Assembly: GCA_002411515.1 (NCBI GenBank) | Contig: DHTF01000107.1 | Coordinates: forward strand, 101,354 to 116,872 | Length of the DNA: 15,519 bases | Source of the DNA: Proteiniphilum sp. UBA5267 | GTDB taxonomy: Bacteria; Bacteroidota; Bacteroidia; Bacteroidales; Dysgonomonadaceae | Direction: 5' to 3' | Shown here: in pieces, positions 1 through 7,902 of the stretch | How positions within the stretch are numbered: the stretch's first letter is position 1 | Layout: each line of letters starts with the position of its first letter | Translations under genes and position numbers: made by a program | Notes under the pieces: generated by a model | Told to the model about the DNA's origin: nothing | The model's input: the letters and a program-made list of their open reading frames with translations, nothing else | Databases searched by the model: none

Positions 1-22
1 CTAATATACTCCTAATATACTC
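1..22. repeat. Perfect 11-bp tandem repeat (two copies)
   Basis: The unit CTAATATACTC occurs twice, head to tail, at the very left edge and may continue outside the window. No gene in the first 170 bases can be supported: short open frames exist on both strands, but none has a convincing start or a recognisable product. The role of the repeat is unknown. Confidence 0.6.
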
Positions 23-170
23 CGTATTTTATTGGAGAAGTACCGAAGCAGGTTAAGTCATGGTCCCTGGCAGTCCACACGAACTTCCAAGGCAGGGTGT
101 TCATAGAAGAAGGATTTGAGTGTGGAAACGAAATCGTTTCTTGAGGGATTTCTGTGTGAGAAATAACAGG

Positions 171-821
171 TTACAGATTGCCTGTGATATCATAAATCTC
201 CCTGATGTTCCGGAGCTCCCTTTCAAAATCAAAATGCAGGTCATGAAGTCGGGCATCCTCATTGTCGAAAACCCATCCTGCGACTTTGGGGTAGCCGTTT
301 TTGTAAAAAGACTTTTGTACTTCTGCCATTTTCAGTACGTTGCGACATTGCTCGTAGGTGTTGATTTCCACGAAACGCCGATACCTCGTCTCCTTATCTT
401 CAATGGCATCGAGTGTTGTTTTATGAAGACGGTACACATCGCGTATTGTGCGCAGCCAAGGGTTAAGAATTCCGTGATCTAAATTCTCCATGGCCGCCTG
501 GATACCACCGCAGCCATAGTGGCCACAAATAATGATGTACCTCACTTTGAGATACTCCACGCCATAGTTAATGACCGAATGGGCACTCAAATCAAGGGCA
601 TTCACCATATTCGCTATGTTGCGATGAATAAAAACCTCACCAGGCTTTAGTCCCATCACCTGGTTCGGGTGCACCCGGCTATCTGAACAGCCGATATATA
701 GAAAATCGGGATGTTGCTCCTGGGCCAGCAGTTTGAACAAGCCAGGATTCTCTACTTTATTCTTCTCAATCCATTTGGTATTGGCTTCAAATATCTGGTC
801 ATACTTTTCCTGATCTGTCAT
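171..821 (-). CDS. Beta-class carbonic anhydrase
   Basis: A zinc enzyme that interconverts CO2 and bicarbonate in the cytoplasm. The 216-residue protein has the full beta-class signature. The motif GCSDSR gives zinc ligand Cys45 and the catalytic Asp47-Arg49 pair. HYGCGG gives the other zinc ligands, His101 and Cys104. There is no signal peptide, and the length is normal for the family. The ATG at 821 fits the family N-terminus (MTDQEKYDQIFEANTKW), with no clear ribosome-binding site, which is common in Bacteroidota. It lies 150 bp downstream of the helicase on the same strand. No terminator or consensus promoter was seen between them, so co-transcription is possible but unsupported. In this lineage a likely role is to supply bicarbonate for carboxylation reactions (inference). 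Confidence 0.95.
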   Translation of the reverse strand: MTDQEKYDQIFEANTKWIEKNKVENPGLFKLLAQEQHPDFLYIGCSDSRVHPNQVMGLKPGEVFIHRNIANMVNALDLSAHSVINYGVEYLKVRYIIICGHYGCGGIQAAMENLDHGILNPWLRTIRDVYRLHKTTLDAIEDKETRYRRFVEINTYEQCRNVLKMAEVQKSFYKNGYPKVAGWVFDNEDARLHDLHFDFERELRNIREIYDITGNL

Positions 822-847
822 ATCAATGAATTATGGGTTATGTGCGC

Positions 848-902
848 TGATGCATCAATCACTCCGAACAGGGGGATTTGTATTCACACTGCCCCCGCTC
901 GG
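848..902 (-). promoter_or_regulatory. Possible structured leader of the carbonic anhydrase gene
   Basis: Two symmetric elements lie just upstream of the start codon at 821. One is a perfect 10-bp palindrome, TGATGCATCA, at 848-857. The other is an interrupted stem with arms CCGA/TCGG (864-867 and 899-902) and GGGGG/CCCCC (871-875 and 892-896). They could be an operator and a leader hairpin, or the hairpin could weakly attenuate read-through from the helicase. No T-tract follows the stem on the minus strand, so a rho-independent terminator is unlikely. Confidence 0.25.
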
Positions 903-971
903 AAAGAACATAGAGCTTAAACAAAATTTTGTTCTCTAAAGTTTAGTTGGGTATTGTTGAGACCTCAAAAT

Positions 972-3743
972 TTATTCGGTTAACTGCATTGCGTCATTCA
1001 AACTTTCAATAATCCTTGCCTCTTCGTTGTGTCCATCGGTTGATAGCCGGAGTATTGGAAGTCCAAGAATTTCCAAGATGTAATTCTTCTTGCTGTCCCT
1101 TTCCCGTTGTAACTCGTTGTCGTGGAATGACACACCATCTACCTCAATGGCAAGGACAGGGGTTTTATCGATCTTGTTGTACAGAAGGAAATCAATCCTT
1201 GAATTTTTCATGATAAACTGTATCTCATCTCCAGTGAATGGTTGAAAATCCCGAACAAGGTCCCTAAGTTTATACTCTCTAACTATATCAATGGATGAAA
1301 ACAAAGGGTTGTTCAACAATATCTTCCCAGTAAGCAGCTTGTGAATAATAACCTCCGCAGCAGACCCTTTTATGTGCTTGTTGGATGAAAGGAATGAAAC
1401 AAATGCTTTGTTGTACTCTTTGTACAGAAGATCAAAAACGGAACAGATGTAGCCTTTCACAACCGTTTCTTCCGGGTTTGTGGTATAGTTGATATAACGT
1501 ATCATATCACCGATATTTGTTCCGTGTGGAAGCTCCATCGATGCAGGTTTTATCACGACAAACTCTTTCACAGCCCTCGATACGGCAACATTGATCAGGT
1601 TCGGGTTATCGATAAACGAATCGATCTTGTTCCTTACCGTATTGAATATAATCACGTCTTTCTCACGCCCCTGGAATTTGTGGATGGTATCGGCCTCCAC
1701 TCCATCTGGAAGCTGCTGTTGCAACATGTCCGCATGGTTTCTATAAGGTGCAATAACCCCGACTTTTGTATAATCGGCGGCATAGTTCTCGCGGATATAT
1801 AAATCGGTTTCATAAATCTGTCTCTGATTGTGATAATTTCTTCCTCCCGATATGCTTGTCTCAATAATCCTGAAAGGATGGTCATTTCCATGGGTCATCA
1901 CAACCAACTTGTTATCGTAATATTTCTTATTGCAAAATCCTATAATGGTAGGGTGGCACCTGTAATGTTCTTTCAGCAGCACCGATTTTACATTATTTCC
2001 ATACAAGCTTTTCAGTGAGGTTAAAATATTCTGTTTAACATAGTCGTATGCAGGAGAAATGTGGTATTCTTTCTGAAATTGTTCTGCAGCTTCCTGGCCT
2101 TGTTTATCTACAATATGCGTGAGTTGCATGCTATCTCCAACAACCACGACATTCCGACAATACGAGAAACAGACGGCCGACTTTATGATATCCACCTGCG
2201 AGGATTCATCGATGATCAGATAATCGAAAAGAAACCCTTTTCGAATGCTTGTATGCAGCGAGAGAGTGGAACTCAGGATTACCGGATAATACTTTACAAA
2301 ATCATCGAAATGCTGACGATAATCTTCCACGCTAAACGATGACTCTCCTAAACTTTTATATTTATCAAAAAGTTCACCATTGAATACCTCTTTGGATGTT
2401 TCGATAAAAAGTTTCAGATTGGCTTCTTCATTGTGAGAGGTCAACCAGTTTTCAACCTCCAAGATTTCACTTTCTATTTTCGCAATATACAGTTCATAGA
2501 ATTTGTGATTCGTGTAAAGAGGAAGTTCTTCACGATACTTATTGATATTGGCAAAGTCGAACAAACCATATTGAAAAACAAATCGTAGTTTGTTTGTGAT
2601 AGATACTTTCTTTTCAATATTGATAAATGACAGAAAATCTTTCAATTTCAAAGCTTTATTGAAATTCCAGCTACGACGGAATTTCTTGTCAAGTAACGAT
2701 TTAATGTTCTGATCGAGTGGTTGTTCCGATTTAATGTGGCTGAATTCTATCTCAGCATCTGACAATTCTGTTTTTAGTGTAGCCAGTCTGTTCCGATACA
2801 GAAAACAGGTTGTCAAAATGGAATCCAATTCACGAACCTCATTCTTTGCTTTTATCAATCTCTCTTTTGAAAGCTCACATTCAGGATTGATCGTCTGTCC
2901 ACTGATATTTTCGAAGAATGATGATTTGTTGTTCTTATTTCCAAGCGAAGCCACCACCATTCCATAACCATGTTTCTCCAACTTCTCCCGCACGTTGAAT
3001 ACGGCTGAATTGTTATTTGAAACAATGGCCACGGTTTTGTTCTGTATGATTAGATTTGCAATAATATTCAGGATCGTCTGCGTTTTACCCGTTCCAGGTG
3101 GGCCCTCCACTATACTGATACTATTTCTGAAAGAAGTCTCTACGGCCAGCTTCTGGCTTTCGTTGCAGCCAAAAGGGTAAATTAGGGTTTCATTGGAAGT
3201 AATAACAGCAGGGTCGGTTCCATCGATATAGTTTGATAAGGCTGATCTTGATTCATACAAATCTATCCTGTCAAGTGCCTTAAGCAATATCTCAGAACTT
3301 ATTTGATTTGGATTTTTATTTTCAGTTTCTTCGGATGGAATATCAAATGACACTTCTCCCACTTTTTCCAATATTTTCTTGAAATAAGCAATCACTGATT
3401 TTGCTTGGGCAATGTTCTTTTTAACATCGCAGATTTCAATATGATCGTTTTTTTCAACAGGATAAGAAGCGTTCACCTTATCTCGAAAAATTAAGTAACG
3501 CCCATAATTATCGACTATGTTGTATCTATCATTTAATTTACCATACTCGTGTATACGAACATCTTTTTGCGTCGACAAAAGAGGGTAATATTGAACCTTA
3601 TCGACCCCGTAATAGTAACTTCTCCCATCATTGAAAGTAATGCGATATCCTTTGTCGGTAGGGACAACTGTTGAAACATCCCTTTTATATTCAAACTCCT
3701 GAGATGTTTTATTCTTCAAGTATATTAAGAATGGGCGGCTCAT
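972..3743 (-). CDS. SF1 DNA2/Upf1-like helicase with C-terminal Vsr-like nuclease domain
   Basis: A 923-residue cytoplasmic protein that probably unwinds and cuts nucleic acid. Residues 1-110 are a beta-rich N-terminal domain I cannot name. Helicase motifs follow in order: Q-like CNESQ (193-197), Walker A GPPGTGKT (214-221), a long helical insertion (about 290-480), Walker B IIDESSQ (510-516), VVGDSMQL (534-541), EHYRCHP (592-598), APYRNH (665-670), TIHKFQGREKD (686-696) and VAVSRA (719-724). Residues about 790-920 resemble a Vsr/DUF559/DUF2726 PD-(D/E)XK nuclease. They show Glu797 in an early helix, Asp851 (RIDF), AIEVDG with Glu867 and Asp869, then a charged helix and ILGLPILRLS. The gene is more A+T-rich than its neighbours: one 60-base line at 2581 is 25% G+C, against 55% for a line at 4261. 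A defence or repair role is an inference; no partner genes are present. Confidence 0.85.
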   Translation of the reverse strand: MSRPFLIYLKNKTSQEFEYKRDVSTVVPTDKGYRITFNDGRSYYYGVDKVQYYPLLSTQKDVRIHEYGKLNDRYNIVDNYGRYLIFRDKVNASYPVEKNDHIEICDVKKNIAQAKSVIAYFKKILEKVGEVSFDIPSEETENKNPNQISSEILLKALDRIDLYESRSALSNYIDGTDPAVITSNETLIYPFGCNESQKLAVETSFRNSISIVEGPPGTGKTQTILNIIANLIIQNKTVAIVSNNNSAVFNVREKLEKHGYGMVVASLGNKNNKSSFFENISGQTINPECELSKERLIKAKNEVRELDSILTTCFLYRNRLATLKTELSDAEIEFSHIKSEQPLDQNIKSLLDKKFRRSWNFNKALKLKDFLSFINIEKKVSITNKLRFVFQYGLFDFANINKYREELPLYTNHKFYELYIAKIESEILEVENWLTSHNEEANLKLFIETSKEVFNGELFDKYKSLGESSFSVEDYRQHFDDFVKYYPVILSSTLSLHTSIRKGFLFDYLIIDESSQVDIIKSAVCFSYCRNVVVVGDSMQLTHIVDKQGQEAAEQFQKEYHISPAYDYVKQNILTSLKSLYGNNVKSVLLKEHYRCHPTIIGFCNKKYYDNKLVVMTHGNDHPFRIIETSISGGRNYHNQRQIYETDLYIRENYAADYTKVGVIAPYRNHADMLQQQLPDGVEADTIHKFQGREKDVIIFNTVRNKIDSFIDNPNLINVAVSRAVKEFVVIKPASMELPHGTNIGDMIRYINYTTNPEETVVKGYICSVFDLLYKEYNKAFVSFLSSNKHIKGSAAEVIIHKLLTGKILLNNPLFSSIDIVREYKLRDLVRDFQPFTGDEIQFIMKNSRIDFLLYNKIDKTPVLAIEVDGVSFHDNELQRERDSKKNYILEILGLPILRLSTDGHNEEARIIESLNDAMQLTE

Positions 3744-3790
3744 TAATCTCTTTTATGATAGGCATAGAACCTGCGAAAATACGAATTGAA

Positions 3791-3823
3791 AAGGAACTGC
3801 CGCGACTTTCGCGGTAGTTCCTT
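3791..3823 (-). terminator. Rho-independent terminator of the STN-esterase gene
   Basis: The stem has arms GGAACT/AGTTCC and CCGCG/CGCGG around a 5-base loop, with one mismatch on the minus strand, extended by an outer AA/TT. On the minus strand it is followed by TTTTC. It lies about 120 bases past the stop at 3944 and upstream of the helicase start, so it separates the two units. Confidence 0.75.
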
Positions 3824-3943
3824 CTGTTGTTGCTTATTTTGGTGAATCTTTTACGGATTTAAAATTTTTCTTCTGTCGTTTTACTTCGACAACCAACGCC
3901 TGATCTCAGATATTTTGCATATCGCGGAGGGACTGTTCGCATT

Positions 3944-5329
3944 TTACTTTTCTGCGTTCACCCCGTTGCTGAAATATCTTCCTAACTCCTCAAAGGAACG
4001 GATGGCATGCTGGGGATACAATTCACCATTTTTACCGAATATCTTTAAATCGGCTTCCGTTTCTATCGTTATTTTGTCCTCATCTATTTTTTGAAAGTCC
4101 AATGAGAAAAGGTTGCCAAAAAAGTCATAGACCGCCTTCCTCTTGTTTATCCCATAATCGTGACCCTCCTCAGGGAGATGCACATTCTGCACCTTTTCGC
4201 GGGCGTCATACATTCCATACACCTTTTGCAGGTATGGATACTCCAGCGTGGGAACGCTGGCTGTCCAGTCTTTGCCATCCGAAACCACCAGCAGCGGACG
4301 GGGAGCAAACATTGCAATCAGCTCGGCATTGTTGGTTCCTCCGCAAGAGAGCGTAACCGGCATGCCGCTTTCGCAGGGACAGCCTCCGTCGAAATGAGAT
4401 GCCACCATCACCACCGGTGCCACCGCTTTATACCGGTTGTCGAGCACCGAGAGCAAAATGGTTTGAGAACCTCCTCCCGAACCGCCTGTTGCCCCTACTC
4501 TCTCCTTGTCGACATCATTTCTTGTGAGGATGTAATCGAGGATGGTGATGCCATTCATTGCCTGGATCATATGGGCAGCACTTGAGCGATGAGCAGCATT
4601 GCCCACCTGCAGGGCCGATTCGCCCCATCCAAACAAGTCGTAGCTCACTGTAATGGCCCCCATCCTCGCGAATGTGCCCATCCTGAGCTGCTGATCCTCG
4701 CGGTAGCGACCGTCTGCAAAATGTCCGTTTGGTGAAATGATGACGGCATGCTTTCCTTTGGATAAAGGAGCATAGATGGAGCCGGCCACAAAAAGTCCCG
4801 GCAATGTTTCTATGGCAAAGTTTTGTATCGAGTAGCCTTCAAATTTCCTTATTTTCGACAAGACAGGTTCTGAATGTACTCTTTTGGCTAGTAGCGGGTC
4901 GATGCCAAGGTTTTCTCTGACTTCACGCTGCAGGCACTCTTTCCGTTGCTCCCAGCTTTCCTTATCGGGATAGAGAGAAAGCAGATAGGAGAGCATTTTT
5001 TCACCATCTTCTGGTATTTTTCGGGTATACTCGTACCGCCTAATTTTATAACGCCCTTCGCCCGACTTCACAAACTTGAAATCGAAGGGTACCAGTACGT
5101 TTGTCAGGGACTCTTCCACTGAATAGGGCCGGATTCTGAAATCGGCATAAGGAAGCACCAACCCAGTCGTATCAATTTCATAAGAGAGTTTCACATCAAA
5201 TCTGACGGAGATATCTTTCAACACATCGCTCAACGGCCTTTCGAAGCTGTTCACATACGCCGGTTGAGCATGACAAATTGTAATGGTTGCAATCAACAGC
5301 AACAACCCCATTCCTGCCTTTCTTTTCAT
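3944..5329 (-). CDS. Secreted alpha/beta hydrolase (acetyl xylan esterase-like) with N-terminal STN domain
   Basis: A 461-residue exported hydrolase, probably a periplasmic carbohydrate esterase; the substrate is unknown. Residues 1-21 form a signal peptide (MKRKAGMGLLLLIATITICHA). Residues about 25-98 look like an STN (secretin/TonB short N-terminal) domain: FERPLSDVLKDIS, then a beta-strand, and PYSVEESLTNVL. The rest is an alpha/beta hydrolase resembling the Abhydrolase_7/acetyl xylan esterase group. It has PNGHF (200-204), YDLFGWGES (230-238), a nucleophile elbow GGSGGG with Ser284, a likely acid Asp351 (VVSDGKDW) and His390 (EEGHDYG). STN domains usually sit on TonB-dependent receptors or secretins, so the fusion is unusual. 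The gene is divergent from dps. It has a terminator downstream and no polysaccharide-utilisation genes beside it. Fold is confident; substrate is not. Confidence 0.85.
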   Translation of the reverse strand: MKRKAGMGLLLLIATITICHAQPAYVNSFERPLSDVLKDISVRFDVKLSYEIDTTGLVLPYADFRIRPYSVEESLTNVLVPFDFKFVKSGEGRYKIRRYEYTRKIPEDGEKMLSYLLSLYPDKESWEQRKECLQREVRENLGIDPLLAKRVHSEPVLSKIRKFEGYSIQNFAIETLPGLFVAGSIYAPLSKGKHAVIISPNGHFADGRYREDQQLRMGTFARMGAITVSYDLFGWGESALQVGNAAHRSSAAHMIQAMNGITILDYILTRNDVDKERVGATGGSGGGSQTILLSVLDNRYKAVAPVVMVASHFDGGCPCESGMPVTLSCGGTNNAELIAMFAPRPLLVVSDGKDWTASVPTLEYPYLQKVYGMYDAREKVQNVHLPEEGHDYGINKRKAVYDFFGNLFSLDFQKIDEDKITIETEADLKIFGKNGELYPQHAIRSFEELGRYFSNGVNAEK

Positions 5330-5639
5330 CGTTATTCAATTATCAGGTTAGTCTTATCCTCTTCTTCACGCTCAGCATCCAGACGCTCCGGGCAGAATAA
5401 TTGTGCTCAGTGCGCTCATCTTGGCAACTTTTACAAGATTGCCTTCTTGTTGACCGGAGATCTGCATCTCGATCGTAAAGATACAATTTTTCAGATTATT
5501 GTCGATAATCCTCCTAATAAGGCTTGGAAGAAACCACGAGATAGAAAATCTTTATGGCTGATTGATAAGAGAATAGTTGATTTTTAGCCCAAAATTTTGT
5601 ACATTTGCTATCATTAAAAAAGAACTAAAACATTAAAAT
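5330..5639. other. Divergent intergenic region between STN-esterase and dps
   Basis: A 310-base stretch without a supportable gene. The right end holds the dps promoter. On the minus strand a near-consensus -7 element, TATCTTTA, at 5483-5476 could serve the esterase with a leader of roughly 140 bases, but no TTTG is found at the right distance upstream. A weak hairpin with arms GGCAA/TTGCC (5423-5427 and 5439-5443) lies inside that putative leader. Nothing else was recognised. Confidence 0.5.
5577..5607 (+). promoter_or_regulatory. dps promoter (Bacteroidota type)
   Basis: A consensus -7 box TACATTTG lies at 5600-5607, preceded after exactly 19 bases by a near-consensus -33 box TTGA at 5577-5580. 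The expected start is near 5612, which leaves a leader of about 28 A-rich bases with no strong Shine-Dalgarno before the ATG at 5640. Confidence 0.7.
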
Positions 5640-6113
5640 ATGAAAACATTAGATTTTTTACAACTTGACCCCAAGAGCACAGAAAAAACAGTAAACGGTT
5701 TACAAGAACTGTTGGCAAACTTACAGGTTTATTACACCAACCTCCGTGGATTCCATTGGAATGTGAAAGGAATAGAGTTTTATGGCCTGCATGCCAAACT
5801 GGAAGAATTCTATGATGATACCGCAGAGAAAGTAGATGAAGTGGCCGAACGCATTCTCATGTTGGGAGGTGTGCCAGCACATAACTTCAGCGAATATCTG
5901 AAAACCTCCACCATCAAGGAGACGGCAGTTGTAAGCACGACAAAAGAGATTGTACAAAATGTACTCGACTCATTGAAGGTCCTGATTGGCCTTGAGCGTG
6001 GCATCCTTGAAGCGGCTTCCGACAGCAACGATGAGGTGACGGTCTCATTGTTGGGTGACTTCCTCGCAGGCCAGGAAAAGAATGTGTGGATGCTGACAGC
6101 TCTTCTCTCCTGA
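5640..6113 (+). CDS. dps: Dps-family DNA-protecting ferritin-like protein
   Basis: A mini-ferritin that oxidises Fe(II) with peroxide, stores the iron and protects DNA during starvation or oxidative stress. At 157 residues it has normal Dps length. The inter-subunit ferroxidase site is intact: His39 (FHWNVKG), His51 (YGLHAKLEEF), Glu55, Asp66 and Glu70 (DEVAER). These match the spacing of E. coli His51, His63, Asp67, Asp78 and Glu82. The N-terminus is short, without a long lysine-rich tail, so direct DNA binding by the tail is not evident. It is a single-gene unit with its own promoter and a strong terminator 41 bases after the stop. No OxyR site was identified by eye, though peroxide control is usual for this family in Bacteroides. 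Confidence 0.95.
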   Translation: MKTLDFLQLDPKSTEKTVNGLQELLANLQVYYTNLRGFHWNVKGIEFYGLHAKLEEFYDDTAEKVDEVAERILMLGGVPAHNFSEYLKTSTIKETAVVSTTKEIVQNVLDSLKVLIGLERGILEAASDSNDEVTVSLLGDFLAGQEKNVWMLTALLS

Positions 6114-6154
6114 GAGAAATAGGGCAAATTATCGGGAGCATTCCCTTTGATGAT

Positions 6155-6191
6155 AAAACCCCGAAAGCAAGACAACTGCTTTCGGGGTTTT
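6155..6191. terminator. Bidirectional rho-independent terminator shared by dps and the ars operon
   Basis: A perfect 15-bp stem: the arm at 6155-6169 (AAAACCCCGAAAGCA) pairs with its complement at 6177-6191 around the 7-base loop AGACAAC. A-tracts on one side and T-tracts on the other give a valid terminator on both strands. It sits between the dps stop (6113) and the permease stop (6217) of the converging operon. Confidence 0.95.
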
Positions 6192-6216
6192 TCTTAAATT
6201 ATTATGAACATTTTAT

Positions 6217-7560
6217 TCAAAAAAGTGATCCATAGAACAACCCGGTGAAGGTAGCCATGATTACCACCAATAAAACGTAGACAAATGTCTTCCTTGTACC
6301 CATCACCCCTCGGATTACCAGCATGTTGGGCAGTGAGAGTGAGGGACCGGCAAGTAAAAGTGCCAGTGCCGGACCTTTGCCCATACCACTGGCCAGGAGT
6401 CCTTGTACAATCGGCACCTCGGTGAGCGTGGCAAAGTACATAAAGGCCCCAGTGAAGCTGGCAAAGAAGTTGGAGAAAAAAGAGTTTCCCCCTACTGCCC
6501 ACTCAATCCACTCGTTGGGTACCACCCCTTTTATGGCCACATTGTCGTGGGTTGATCCTAGCAAGAAACCTGCGATCACCACACCGATAGCCAACAGCGG
6601 CATAATCTGCTTGGCAAAACCCCAAGCGGAGAGCGTCCATTCCCTGTTCTCCTCGTCATTCCTGTCAAAGAGAGTCACAATGGATAGAGCAGCGATGCCC
6701 ACGACCATGGGTACCAAAGGCACCATCTTGGGGTTGGATATGAATTGGCTGGAAAGCACAGCCGACAGTGCTGTAGCGGCGACCGCAAGTGATACCCATT
6801 TCCATTTGATCTTCAATATCTTGATCAGTGAGAAAGCCAACATCAACCCAAGAAATCCAGTGATATACCATTTGTAGGTATGGAAATAAAACCAGACGCT
6901 CGATTGGTCTCCCGTTTCCGGTGCGCCCCAGTTGGCAACCACCAAAATTAACACCAGTGTAAAAAAGTGGAACATGGTCTGCGAGATCGGTCGTTTTGAT
7001 GGCGGTGCCTCAAAATTTATCTGTTCCTCCTGTTTTGCTTTCTCCTCCTTACGGAAGATAAAAGCCATTATCAACCCGATTACAACTGAGAAAAGTATCG
7101 CCCCTACCATTCGGGCCACACCCATTTCCGTTCCAAGAATTCTCCAGGTAAGAATAATGGAGAGGATACTGATGGCCGGTCCCGAATAGAGAAACGCAAC
7201 TGCTGGTCCCAATCCCGCTCCCCTTTTATAGATACTGGTGAAGAGAGGGAGGATGGTGCATGAACATACGGCGAGGATGGCTCCGGAAACAGAAGCCACG
7301 GTATAGGAAAGCCATTTGTTTGCATTCGCTCCAAAATAGCGTATCACAGCCCCTTGGCTGATAAAGACCGCAATCACTCCGGCAATGAAGAAAGCCGGGA
7401 GTAGACAAAGGATTACATGCTCCTGTGCATACCATTTAGAGAGATCGAGAACGGCAGCAATGGCGGTTGTAAAACGCTCACTACCAATAGGCAAAAAGAA
7501 GATAACCCCAAAAATAAATACCATCCACCACAGATATTTCAATTCTTTTTTTGCTTCCAT
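6217..7560 (-). CDS. ArsP/DUF318-type permease (COG0701 family), last gene of the ars operon
   Basis: A 447-residue inner-membrane protein of the permease family that includes ArsP, the exporter of trivalent organoarsenicals. It has two related halves. The first contains AVCSCTILPLFTSIYKRGAG (97-116) and the family sequence FLYSGPAIS. The second contains FATLTEVPIVQGLLASGMGKG and LLAGPSLSLPNML. The Cys99-Ser-Cys101 pair lies in a membrane segment, as in ArsP-type exporters, where cysteines bind As(III). About ten hydrophobic segments are visible, with a charged cytoplasmic loop near 170-190 (RKEEKAKQEEQ). It follows arsE by 75 bases with no hairpin between. The substrate could instead be another soft metal, since some family members are annotated as Cu/Zn effluxers. 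Confidence 0.85.
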   Translation of the reverse strand: MEAKKELKYLWWMVFIFGVIFFLPIGSERFTTAIAAVLDLSKWYAQEHVILCLLPAFFIAGVIAVFISQGAVIRYFGANANKWLSYTVASVSGAILAVCSCTILPLFTSIYKRGAGLGPAVAFLYSGPAISILSIILTWRILGTEMGVARMVGAILFSVVIGLIMAFIFRKEEKAKQEEQINFEAPPSKRPISQTMFHFFTLVLILVVANWGAPETGDQSSVWFYFHTYKWYITGFLGLMLAFSLIKILKIKWKWVSLAVAATALSAVLSSQFISNPKMVPLVPMVVGIAALSIVTLFDRNDEENREWTLSAWGFAKQIMPLLAIGVVIAGFLLGSTHDNVAIKGVVPNEWIEWAVGGNSFFSNFFASFTGAFMYFATLTEVPIVQGLLASGMGKGPALALLLAGPSLSLPNMLVIRGVMGTRKTFVYVLLVVIMATFTGLFYGSLF

Positions 7561-7635
7561 TTTCTACTTTTTTTGACAATAAAATATATTTCCACATCAG
7601 TGATGCAGTTTACTTAACGCCTGTTTATCTAACAC

Positions 7636-7869
7636 TTATACTCCTAACATTCGCTTTATTTCCGCTTCTGACGGGATGTGGCCTTTCACCTTTACTTCAC
7701 CATCTACCACTACCGCTGGCGTCATCATCACGTTATACTTCATGATTTCCATAATGTCTTCAATCTTGCGGATCGTTACGTTAGCACCGGTTTCCGCCAC
7801 TACTTTCTGAATGGCGTTATAGGTCAGCACACATTTTTTGCAACCGGGTCCCAATACCAATATTTCCAT
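7636..7869 (-). CDS. arsE: ArsE/MTH895-family small thioredoxin-like protein
   Basis: A 77-residue cytoplasmic thioredoxin-fold protein. It has the redox motif GPGCKKC (Cys10 and Cys13) directly after the first beta-strand, and the cis-proline segment MMTPAVVVDG (Pro51) seen in glutaredoxin/thioredoxin folds. The C-terminus KGHIPSEAEIKRMLG is typical of the MTH895-like group. It has no signal peptide. It lies 33 bases after arsG and 75 before the permease, so it is inside the operon. In the described arsEFG systems, ArsE is assigned with ArsF to reduction of nitroaromatic arsenicals. The sequence shows only a dithiol protein with no flavin-binding region, so electron donation to a partner is the safer reading. 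Confidence 0.85.
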   Translation of the reverse strand: MEILVLGPGCKKCVLTYNAIQKVVAETGANVTIRKIEDIMEIMKYNVMMTPAVVVDGEVKVKGHIPSEAEIKRMLGV

Positions 7870-7902
7870 GATTTAATTTATTATTTGTTGATGTCATTCT
7901 TT

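Noticed and set aside
124..141. Small hairpin GAAACG-aaat-CGTTTC after the carbonic anhydrase
   Set aside because: The stem is only six base pairs and no T-tract follows on the minus strand, so it does not qualify as a terminator.
120..482. 120-codon plus-strand open frame overlapping the carbonic anhydrase
   Set aside because: It lies mostly antisense to the carbonic anhydrase, which has intact catalytic motifs. Its translation resembles no family and it has no promoter or start signal.
4160..4585. 141-codon plus-strand frame inside the esterase gene
   Set aside because: It is antisense to the region encoding the catalytic motifs of the hydrolase. It is Cys/His-rich only as a by-product of the complementary codons.
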